A stretch of DNA of 5,098 bases, taken from contig BNVT01000089.1 in NCBI GenBank assembly GCA_025998295.1, forward strand, positions 1-5,098, read 5' to 3'. The notes beneath the pieces were generated by a model. The model did no database searches. It was not told where the DNA came from and was given only the letters and a program-made list of their open reading frames with translations. Below are positions 1 through 5,098 of the stretch, one piece after another; within the stretch, counting starts at the first letter, position 1, and each line of letters starts with the position of its first letter. The position numbers were made by a program, and so were the translations under genes. The DNA comes from Endomicrobiia bacterium. GTDB lineage: Bacteria > Elusimicrobiota > Endomicrobiia > Endomicrobiales > Endomicrobiaceae.

Positions 1-569
1 TCAGAAGTAATTTCCGCTATATCGTCGTTTTCAAGAAAAATCATATCACGTGTGTAAGGAAGCAACGCTGTGATATCCGAAGCTATAAAATTCTCGCCTT
101 TTCCAATACCAACAATTAGAGGAGCATCTTGTCTTGCGCAGACTATTTTACTAGGCTCGTCTTTACATATTATTCCAAGTGAGTAAGAACCTTTTACTTC
201 ACTCAAAGTTTTTTGAACCGCATGCAGCAGATTATCTGTGTAATATTTTTTTATAAGATGAACTATTACTTCTGTATCAGTTTCAGATTTAAGTTCCTTC
301 CCATCTTTTTGAAGTTTAGCTCTCAACTCGACATAATTTTCTATTATGCCGTTATGTACTATAACAACACTTTTGGTAGAATCTGTATGTGGATGAGCAT
401 TTTCTTCAGACGATTTGCCATGAGTAGCCCAACGCGTATGACCTATACCTATATTTGCACTTAGAGGATTTTTTGCAATACTTTCTCTAAGATTACAAAG
501 TTTTCCTACGTTTTTTCTTATATGCAGCTCGTTGTCTACAATAACAGCAATACCAGCAGAATCGTATCC
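1..569 (-). pseudogene. glmS: glmS N-terminal glutaminase domain, inverted fragment (runs off left edge)
   Basis: On the minus strand this reads without a stop as about 190 residues of the class-II glutaminase domain of glucosamine-6-phosphate synthase, which takes ammonia from glutamine to aminate fructose-6-phosphate in the cytoplasm. Visible family motifs in order are GYDSAG (right end), GHTRWATHG, HNGIIENY, SETDTEVIVHL, GSYSLGII, GENFIASD and DIAEIT at the left edge. The first ~30 residues, with the catalytic Cys of MCGIVGY, are missing: upstream of GYDSAG the usual Tyr-Arg is replaced by Ser-Ser and homology stops at 570-576. Beyond that point lies the isomerase half on the other strand. 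An in-frame ATG at 588-590 would add seven unrelated residues. The absence of stops suggests a recent or reversible rearrangement, or an assembly or amplification artefact. Identity is certain; status as a pseudogene is inferred. Confidence 0.9.
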
Positions 570-1581
570 TGATGAAGGCAGAGTTTGCATAGAAGAAATT
601 AAAATTAAAGAAGAAGATATCAAAAAGATATCAAATATTTATGTTCTAGCCTGTGGGACATCGTATCATTCCGGACTTGTGTCAAAATTTTTATTCGAAA
701 ATTTTGCAAAAATACCAACAGAAGTTGATATTGCCTCGGAGTTTAGATACAGAGAACCTGTTTTAAACGAAAATACTTTAATTATTGTTGTTTCGCAATC
801 TGGCGAAACGGCTGATACTCTAGCGGCTTTAAGGCTTGCAAAAAGCAAAGGCTGTCGAACGCTTGCCATATGCAATGTTGTAGATTCAAGCATGAGTCGC
901 GAAGCAAGACATATACTGTACACGCATTGTGGCCCTGAAATAGGCGTTGCTTCTACAAAAGCTTTTACAGGACAGCTTACAGCTCTTTATATTCTTGCTT
1001 TAGATTTTGCGCATAAAAGAGAGACTCTTACAAATAAAGAATTAAAAAAATATTTAAAAGAATTATGGGACGTTCCAGTAAAGATTGGCGAATTTTTAAA
1101 AAAAGCTGAATCTATAAACGATATTGCAAAGGTCTTTGCGCACCAAAGAGATTTTTTGTATTTGGGTAGATCTGTAAATTATCCCGTCGCACTTGAAGGT
1201 GCTTTAAAACTAAAAGAAGTATCTTATATACACGCTGAAGGTTATGCTGCAGGTGAAATGAAACATGGGCCAATAGCTTTAATTGACGAGTTCATGCCTA
1301 TAGTTGCCATAGCGGTTGAAAGTAAGGTATATAACAAAATGGTTTCAAGCATAGAAGAAGCGAAAGCCAGAGGCGGTACTATTGTAACTGTGGCGAATGA
1401 ATCTGATAAAGAAATTAAGAGTAAAAGTGATCACATAATTTATGTTCCTAAAACTGATGAGTTCGTTTCCCCTTTGGTAACTGTTGTTCCGTTGCAACTT
1501 TTGGCTTATTATATTGCTGTTTTGCTTGGATGTGATGTGGATCAGCCGAGGAATTTGGCAAAATCTGTCACTGTAGAATAA
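532..1581 (+). pseudogene. glmS: glmS C-terminal isomerase half (two SIS domains), separated from its glutaminase domain
   Basis: This is the sugar-isomerising half of glucosamine-6-phosphate synthase, which forms glucosamine-6-phosphate for UDP-GlcNAc and cell-wall synthesis. True homology starts near 577 (GRV, then KEEDIKKI). It continues through CGTSYHSG and SQSGETADT (first SIS domain, phosphosugar site) and ASTKAFTGQL, then LEGALKLKEVSYIHAE and MKHGP (second SIS domain), to the canonical C-terminus DQPRNLAKSVTVE. The residues corresponding to E. coli Glu488, His504 and Lys603 are present. The half is complete to its stop and has no internal damage. The open frame reaches back to a TTG at 532, but 532-576 is antisense to the inverted glutaminase fragment, and no ribosome-binding site precedes the TTG, so it has no credible start. 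If translated alone it could isomerise sugar phosphates but could not use glutamine. Confidence 0.88.
570..576. other. Inversion junction inside glmS
   Basis: To the left of these bases the minus strand matches GlmS from GYDSAG onward. To the right the plus strand matches GlmS from the interdomain GRV. In an intact gene these points lie roughly 240 codons apart. The bases between (TGATGAA) match neither side. An in-place flip of the segment from after LEYR to just before GRV would produce exactly this head-to-head arrangement. The other junction should lie left of the window. Confidence 0.8.
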
Positions 1582-1594
1582 TTTTTGCTGCATC

Positions 1595-1677
1595 TTTTAG
1601 ATTCATACTTCGTTAAGCGGCGATTTGTGGACTTAATTTGTGTAAGTCGGCGTGCTGCAAACCTGTAAAATCTAAAA
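1595..1677. repeat. Nested inverted repeats just after glmS
   Basis: TTTTAGATT at 1595-1603 is the exact complement of AATCTAAAA at 1669-1677. Between them GACTTA (1630-1635) and TAAGTC (1643-1648) form a six-base-pair hairpin with a seven-base loop. It starts 14 bases after the glmS stop and could be a transcript 3' structure. The outer stem is AT-only apart from one pair and is not a standard intrinsic terminator. Confidence 0.35.
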
Positions 1678-1715
1678 ATACATATTGGACTTTTTTGCCG
1701 CGTTAGAATTTGAGG

Positions 1716-1745
1716 TTTGTGGCAAAGATGTGGCAAAACCACAAA
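1716..1745. repeat. Small hairpin beside the inverted-repeat element
   Basis: TTTGTGG (1716-1722) pairs with CCACAAA (1739-1745). An alternative tighter hairpin, TGTGG-CAAAA-CCACA, uses the same right arm. It is followed by AAGG rather than a T run, so a terminator role is not supported. It ends four bases before the left end of the 1750-1891 element. Confidence 0.3.
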
Positions 1746-1749
1746 AAGG

Positions 1750-1891
1750 GTGTCTCTAAAAACTCTAGCAAGTGACTGTCAATCGTGCCTTTGTTTTGAG
1801 TAGCTCCAGTTATTTTTGCGACGATGTGCCTTAAAACAAGACCAGTATACAAATACGAAAACCTACAAAAATAATTGATTTTCAGAGACAC
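1750..1891. mobile_element. 142-bp element with inverted-repeat ends (MITE-like or IS remnant)
   Basis: The left end GTGTCTCTAAAAA and the reverse complement of the right end GTGTCTCTGAAAA match at 12 of 13 positions. The interior has no stop on the minus strand across most of its length, but the translation is not one I recognise. Length and ends fit a non-autonomous miniature element or an internally deleted insertion sequence. No target-site duplication is evident: the flanks are AAGG on the left and TCAG on the right. No transposase is nearby, so the parent family cannot be named. Confidence 0.45.
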
Positions 1892-1966
1892 TCAGAGTAT
1901 GATTTTATATATAAAAATATGTCGTTTATTAAAAGCCTGTCGTTGTTTTAATCCACTTATCTTTGT

Positions 1967-1996
1967 TTGACAAAAGTCCAGTCCACGTGTTATAAG
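1967..1996 (+). promoter_or_regulatory. Sigma-70-type promoter candidate
   Basis: TTGACA (1967-1972) is a perfect -35 hexamer, followed after 18 bases by TATAAG (1991-1996), five of six for -10. A second, perfect -10-like TATAAT lies at 2033-2038 without a good -35. No gene begins until 2594, so if active this would transcribe a leader of roughly 590 bases or a non-coding RNA that includes hairpin E1. Confidence 0.45.
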
Positions 1997-2040
1997 ATTT
2001 TACGCAAACGCATGAAATCTTGTATTTTATGCTATAATAA

Positions 2041-2409
2041 CCTAGGCGGCAAAAATAACATAAGATATCCTACGATACGTCAATAGATAAGAAGTAGGTA
2101 AAAAGAAAGAAATATAAAACAGTCAAAGAACAAAAAAAGAAAGAGAAAAGGGAAGTGTCAAGTTGATTGTGTAAAGTTGTAAGTTAGTTATTAACAAAGA
2201 CCCTATTTTTGAATTGTAAGAGTGTAGGGATTTAAGCAAAGAGAAAATAATTTGGAGTAGTTTATTAGCTAGGCAAAAGATTGTTTAGAAGATTTACCTT
2301 GAGAGCGTTTTTTTTGCAAAAAAAGGGAGCAAAGTTTGAGGATTATGTTTAACGCAAAGCGACAAAACCATATAGAGGTGCTAGCGTAAACAAGGATGAG
2401 ATATGGGGT
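2041..2409. other. Gene-free stretch, purine-rich and decayed
   Basis: No intact gene is visible. The stretch from about 2090 to 2155 is strongly A/G-rich on the plus strand. From about 2230 one plus-strand frame reads on with only scattered stops into hairpin E1 and could be a dead gene, but I do not recognise it. A bulged hairpin is formed by TGTTTAACGC (2346-2355) and GCGTAAACA (2384-2392). T8-GC-A7 at about 2308-2324 is an AT palindrome. Confidence 0.4.
2150..2180 (+). mobile_element. Decayed IS256-type terminal repeat
   Basis: The sequence GGGAAGTGTCAAGTTG followed by GTGTAAAGTTG closely resembles, in the same orientation, the IS256-family end at 4286-4317 of this window, with a few substitutions and small gaps. 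No transposase fragment could be recognised beside it, so it looks like an isolated fossil end. Chance similarity is unlikely but not excluded. Confidence 0.4.
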
Positions 2410-2522
2410 TTATACCCAAATCACTTGGAATTGCACCATCTCTCAAGGCTTAAATGGTGGGCGTACTCCCTTCACATGTTTTCTTATTCTTTATGGTGCA
2501 ATTCCAAGTGATTTGGCTGTAA
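2410..2522. repeat. Long hairpin element E1 (24-bp perfect stem, 53-base loop)
   Basis: Left arm 2416-2439 and right arm 2493-2516 are perfectly complementary over 24 bases. After a C-C mismatch the pairing extends five more (2410-2414 with 2518-2522). The loop carries GGGCGTACTCCC, which can form a small inner hairpin, then TTCTTATTCTTTA directly before the right arm. The same loop and arm plan recurs in E2 (4835-4989). It lies 71 bases upstream of the zinc-ribbon gene. It is not an intrinsic terminator (loop too long, no T tract). The family is unknown to me; it could be a palindromic mobile element or a structured RNA. Confidence 0.85.
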
Positions 2523-2593
2523 TATTCAAGACAACAAAGAAAGATGTTTTAGGATTTAAACGCTTTTCAAAACCAAGGAGATAGGATAATTTT

Positions 2594-2818
2594 ATGCCCT
2601 TATTTGAATTTATCTGTAAAAAATGTAACGAAAAATTTGAAGCGCTTGTTTTTGGCAAAGAAAATCCAGAGTGTCCTAAATGTAAAAGTACTGAAGTTGC
2701 AAAGCAATTTTCAAGTTTTTTAGCCATACCATCTTCGCCAAATTGTGCTGCTGGTTTGTGCTCAGAAGTATCGGGATATAAAAAACATAAATGTTCCAGT
2801 GGATGCTGCTGTCATTAA
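2594..2818 (+). CDS. FmdB-family zinc-ribbon protein
   Basis: This intact 74-residue protein begins MPLFEFICKKC, the typical opening of the FmdB/regulatory zinc-ribbon family (MPxYEYxCxxC). Zinc would be held by Cys8, Cys11, Cys27 and Cys30 (CKKC and CPKC), followed by the family's KQFSSF segment. The last 30 residues are unstructured and Cys-rich, ending CSSGCCCH, which could bind additional metal. The family is named after a putative regulator near formamidase genes, but its function is generally unproven; a DNA-, RNA- or protein-binding role is possible. The ATG at 2594 is supported by AAGGAG (2575-2580, rather distant at 13 bases) and AGGA (2583-2586, seven bases away). It appears monocistronic, with hairpin E1 in its leader and decayed sequence downstream. 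Length is normal for the family. Confidence 0.85.
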   Translation: MPLFEFICKKCNEKFEALVFGKENPECPKCKSTEVAKQFSSFLAIPSSPNCAAGLCSEVSGYKKHKCSSGCCCH

Positions 2819-2831
2819 ATATAGTGGGTAA

Positions 2832-2936
2832 ACGGCAAACGCATTAAAAATACATGCTTTATCGGTTGTTATCTCAAGACTTGAGGTTATCGCGCGACAA
2901 GTAAAGAACGCTAGCTTAGTGGCTGATGTGGGGTAT
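2832..2936 (+). pseudogene. Possible fossil of a TrmK-like tRNA methyltransferase N-terminus
   Basis: One plus-strand frame reads about 35 codons ending RLEVIARQVKNASLVADVG before a TAG at 2937. The pattern RLExIAxxV...S.VADVG is how the TrmK (COG2384, tRNA m1A22 methyltransferase) family begins, with VADVG as the S-adenosylmethionine-binding motif I. After motif I the expected TDHGY context is lost and stops appear in every frame. No good start codon is seen. The match is short, so this is a tentative reading from memory of the family; an unrelated dead methyltransferase is the alternative. Confidence 0.3.
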
Positions 2937-3282
2937 TAGTGTCCAGATTAAGTGGAGTTTTTCTTGTCTTGGTGTTGAAAACATAAAAAATCCTTGTCTA
3001 TCAAAAAAAGTCGCAAAATGTGTTAGATATACAAGAGGTTAGGAATTACCGTGGACAAACATTAGAGAATTTTTAATGTCATAACCAAAACTAAAAAACA
3101 ATGCTTTTTGGAGGAGTGGCCGGGCGTGTGAAATAGGAGTAAACGGAAAAATGTGAGAACTGGATGTAGATATGGACGGGCAGGAATATATAACACAAGC
3201 AAGAAAGTGGATGGCGAGAGTATTAAAATTAAGTGTGGCTTTTTAGTTGTTATGCATCGCAAAACAGGATATGGTGTAATAA
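2937..3282 (+). other. Decayed sequence between the methyltransferase relic and bioB
   Basis: No intact gene is seen. One plus-strand frame runs from about 2940 to 3277 with only a few stops (TAG, TAA, TGA, TAG) and includes the stretch KCVRYTRG-stop-ELPWTNIREFL, so it may be a dead coding region whose family I do not recognise. A tRNA-Ser-like start at 3114 (GGAGGAGTGGCC) lacks the rest of a tRNA. No convincing bioB promoter could be identified. Confidence 0.3.
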
Positions 3283-4232
3283 ATGGAAAATTTAATATCC
3301 AAAATTTTAAACGGCAAACAAATCACTAAAGGAGAGGCTCTTGAGCTTTTTGATATTGATCTAGAAGATATTTTTTAGCATCTTCAAAAATCCGAAAAAA
3401 ACACAAATGTGCCAAGATAAAAGTTTGTTCAATTGTAAACGCAAAGTCTGGGCAATGCAGTGAAAATTGTAAATTTTGTGCGCAATCGAGCTTTAATAAA
3501 ACTGATGTCAAGGTTTATCCTCTTGTTGATCCCGAAAAAATCAAAGAAGTTTCCATGCAAGCGTTGGAAAATGTGGGCTGTTTTGGTATTGTTTCAAGTG
3601 GAAATTCTTTAAATGACGAAGAAATATCGGAACTTTGCAAAATGTTTAAAAAACATGAAAAGGTATCGCGCTTGGGCGTGTTTATAGGAAGAATATCTGA
3701 CGCAAGTTTTATAAAACTAAGAGAGGTCGGCATAAAAAAAATACATCACAATCTCGAAACATCAGAAAATTTTTATTCTAACATTTGCTCAACGCACAAT
3801 TATCAGGAAAGAGTTGACACAGTAAAAAGAGCTAAAAAATTTGGGTTTAAGCTTTGTTCAGGCGGATTGTTTGGCATAGGAGAAAACCTTAGCGAGAGAA
3901 TAGATTTGGCCTTTACTTTAAAAGAAATCAGTTCTGACAGCGTTCCTATGAACTTTTTTATGCCAATTAAAGGAACTGCGTTAGAACATTTACCCGCTAT
4001 GGAGCCTACTGAAATTCTGAAAACCTTGGCAATTTTTAGAATAATTCTTCAAACTCCCGATATCATGGTTTGCGGTGGTAGAGAAATGCATTTAAGAGAT
4101 TTGCAATCTTGGATATTTCAAACTGGAGCTAACGGCATGATGACGGGCGAATATCTTACCACTGGTGGCAGAGACATTACTATAGACAGACAAATGATAG
4201 AAGATCTTGGATTACAATTAGAAACAGAGTAG
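3283..4232 (+). pseudogene. bioB: Biotin synthase, frameshifted near the N-terminus
   Basis: BioB is a radical-SAM enzyme that inserts sulfur into dethiobiotin in the last step of biotin synthesis. The ATG at 3283 opens a frame that stops at TAG 3376-3378 after 31 codons. The protein continues in another frame to 4232. Adding one T to the T6 run at 3371-3376 joins them into about 316 residues, a normal length. The [4Fe-4S] motif CSENCKFC falls at about residues 59-66 of the repaired protein, and HHNLETS, YQERVDT, CSGGLFGIGE and GGREMHL follow. Cysteines equivalent to E. coli Cys97 and Cys128 are absent (Gly at both aligned places), while Cys188 and Arg260 equivalents are kept. This resembles the variant BioBs of anaerobes. 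The 225-residue piece from ATG 3555 lacks the Fe-S motif and could not work alone. No other bio gene is in the window. The frame is otherwise undamaged, so the break is recent, bypassed by slippage, or a sequence error. Confidence 0.85.
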
Positions 4233-4236
4233 TTAT

Positions 4237-4257
4237 TAGACTTCTTTTCCAAGTCTA
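4237..4257 (+). terminator. Hairpin after bioB, possible weak terminator
   Basis: TAGACTT (4237-4243) and AAGTCTA (4251-4257) form a seven-base-pair stem with a seven-base loop, starting four bases after the bioB stop. Stability is modest and there is no T run after it, so intrinsic termination is doubtful. A second small hairpin (CAATT/AATTG) follows immediately. Confidence 0.3.
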
Positions 4258-4285
4258 CAATTCTAAAATTGTGTATTCCAGTTAT

Positions 4286-4487
4286 GGGACACTGTCAAGC
4301 TGGCCCGTGTAAAGTTGCCTTTTGGCATGTTAAATTTTTATCTGAAATAATTAGAAGTTGACCGTAAATTTCACCTCAGGTTTTGTACTTTGCTAGTCCT
4401 TTTTTCAAGTCTGCTAATACCTAAAATAGACTTTTAAGCAAAGATTCTTTGTTTGGAAACACTCCTTTTGTTTTTGTAAGTTTTCTA
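4286..4487 (-). mobile_element. IS256-family insertion sequence remnant: transposase C-terminus plus terminal repeat
   Basis: On the minus strand, 4486 to 4331 translates as the C-terminal end of a Mutator/IS256 transposase: RKLTKTKGVFPN, then ESLLKSLF, a stop where a residue such as Arg or Tyr is expected, VLADLKKGLAKYKT, a TGA where Trp of the family's N-W-G motif should be, then GEIYGQLLII. Known members read closely like RKVTKTRGVFPNEESLLK. After a short gap the element ends at 4286 with GGGACACTGTCAAGC...GTGTAAAGTTGCC, typical of an IS256 terminal repeat. Two in-frame stops and loss of everything upstream show that it is dead. Homology stops exactly at a run of nine G (4488-4496). Its 3' end faces the end of bioB. 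Confidence 0.7.
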
Positions 4488-4496
4488 GGGGGGGGG
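4488..4496 (+). repeat. G9 homopolymer at the transposase truncation point
   Basis: There are nine consecutive G in a sequence where GC runs are otherwise short. The tract directly abuts the last recognisable codon of the IS256 transposase remnant (read on the minus strand as C9). Confidence 0.9.
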
Positions 4497-4588
4497 TAAC
4501 GACTAAATGATTTCAACGTATTTACCCGTATATAGTAAACTAACTTAATATTGGTATAAGAGAGGTGATAAAATGGTTGATCTTTAAT

Positions 4589-4855
4589 AGGAGGAGTGTA
4601 TAGCAGGCATATTCATTAGATTTAAGGCAACGAATATTGAGTTATGTACAAGAAGGCCATAGGCGCAGACGTGTAATATATTTAAAACAGGATATCATAT
4701 GACCATTGTGCCTATATAGTAAGCGAGCAAAAACTAGGCAGCCCAAAGTATAATAGCAAGATAAGATGACCGAAGATATTGTGCGGAGAAGAGTTAGCGA
4801 AATACATAAAGAAAATCCCTCAAAAACATTGTTGGAAATAGGGCGTGTGTTTTGG
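4589..4855 (+). pseudogene. IS630-family transposase N-terminus, decayed and truncated
   Basis: From 4607 one frame reads AYSLDLRQRILSYVQEG, the characteristic start of IS630/Tc1-mariner-type transposases, whose N-terminal helix-turn-helix pair binds the element ends. The reading then slips to a neighbouring frame for IFKTGYH, the expected (A)xxFKTGYxTIYRW helix. It returns to the first frame for LYSKRAKTRQPKV, meets two stops, and continues as EDIVRRRVSEIHKENPSKTLLEIGRVF, the second helix-turn-helix. Homology ends at about 4852, where hairpin E2 begins. AGGAGG at 4589-4594 is a good ribosome-binding site, but the expected start codon has become TAG/ATA. At least two compensating frameshifts and several stops make it non-functional. 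The catalytic DDE domain is absent, and I see no continuation beyond E2. The open piece starting at ATG 4766 is part of this fossil. Confidence 0.65.
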
Positions 4856-4989
4856 ACTATAGTTAAATCGTTTGAAGTTGCACCATCTTGCAGCTTAATG
4901 GGCGAGTATACTCTCTTCATACATCTTCTTATTCTTTACGGTGCAACTTCAAACGATTTAACTATAGTAGAAGACATTAGACCTCTTGC
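4835..4989. repeat. Long hairpin element E2 (29-bp perfect stem, 55-base loop)
   Basis: Arms 4856-4884 and 4940-4968 are perfectly complementary over 29 bases. Pairing resumes outward with mismatches and wobbles to about 4835/4989. The loop contains GAGTATACTC, itself a palindrome, and ends TTCTTATTCTTTA before the right arm, as in E1. Over the shared 22 bp, E2 differs from E1 at six positions, and every one is matched by a complementary change in the other arm. It sits at the truncation point of the IS630 transposase fossil, as if inserted there. A palindromic MITE or structured RNA gene are the main options. Confidence 0.85.
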
Positions 4990-5098
4990 ATAACTAATAT
5001 ATAAAAGTACAATAGAAGTACTATGAAACAGAAAAAGAAAGCATGCGGGTCAGATGGAATGGGTTTAGGCGATTAATGGGAGTAAAGAAAGGGACGTT
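4990..5098. other. Right-edge stretch with no identifiable gene
   Basis: I see no supported gene. A repeated AAGTAC (about 5006 and 5016) precedes an ATG at 5023 that gives only 17 codons and has no ribosome-binding site. The purine-rich sequence continues beyond the window. Confidence 0.4.

Noticed and set aside
213..464. Plus-strand 83-residue open frame
   Set aside because: It lies antisense to the well-conserved glutaminase domain and has no family resemblance.
1542..1742. Minus-strand frame ending STVTDFAKFLG
   Set aside because: This is simply the antisense of the conserved GlmS C-terminus PRNLAKSVTVE.
2410..2522. E1 as a retron msd, CRISPR repeat or intrinsic terminator
   Set aside because: No reverse transcriptase, no repeat-spacer periodicity and no T tract are present; the loop is over 50 bases.
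2396..2584. 62-residue open frame through E1
   Set aside because: It has no ribosome-binding site and most of it is the hairpin; codon changes between E1 and E2 are not protein-conservative.
3114..3200. tRNA-Ser-like start (GGAGGAGTGGCC)
   Set aside because: No TTCGA arm, no matching acceptor 3' strand and no anticodon stem could be placed.
4642..4920. 92-residue minus-strand open frame
   Set aside because: It is antisense to the IS630 fossil and the left half of E2; the apparent repeat with the plus frame is due to the palindrome.
4856..4968. Integron attC site: E2 has GTTAAAT and ATTTAAC, which fit the attC core consensus
   Set aside because: The stem is perfect, without the extrahelical bases attC needs, E1 lacks the core bases, and no integron integrase or cassette array is present.

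Overview
The window is AT-rich and littered with broken genes and transposon debris. This suggests a bacterium undergoing genome decay, such as a host-restricted symbiont. The gene repertoire (anaerobe-type BioB, FmdB-like zinc ribbon, IS256 and IS630 fossils) would fit an Elusimicrobia/Endomicrobium-like lineage. That assignment is a guess from style and cannot be proven from 5 kb.

Layout, left to right. (1) 1-1581 is glmS (glutamine:fructose-6-phosphate aminotransferase) in two opposed pieces. The glutaminase domain reads on the minus strand from about 569 to the left edge. The isomerase domain reads on the plus strand from about 577 to 1581. The two meet head to head as expected if a middle piece of the gene had flipped in place; neither half seen has an internal stop. 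(2) 1582-2593 is about 1 kb without a convincing gene. It holds several hairpins, a 142-bp element with inverted-repeat ends, a good promoter-like sequence, a decayed IS256-type end, and a perfect 24-bp-stem hairpin (E1). (3) 2594-2818 is an intact small FmdB-type zinc-ribbon protein, the only plainly intact gene here. (4) 2819-3282 is decayed sequence, beginning with a possible relic of a TrmK-like tRNA methyltransferase. (5) 3283-4232 is bioB (biotin synthase), broken by a one-base deletion in a T run near its start and otherwise full length. It lacks two of the three cysteines that hold the auxiliary cluster in classical BioB. (6) 4233-5098 has no intact gene. It carries the 3' end of an IS256-family transposase (minus strand), a run of nine G at its truncation point, the decayed N-terminus of an IS630-family transposase (plus strand), and a second long hairpin (E2, 29-bp perfect stem) where that fossil ends.

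The genes do not form one pathway. glmS feeds UDP-GlcNAc/peptidoglycan synthesis and bioB makes biotin; both appear damaged. The two most notable observations are the E1/E2 hairpins and the glmS inversion. E1 and E2 are clearly related, and all six arm differences between them in the shared 22-bp stem are compensated in the opposite arm, a pattern of preserved pairing.
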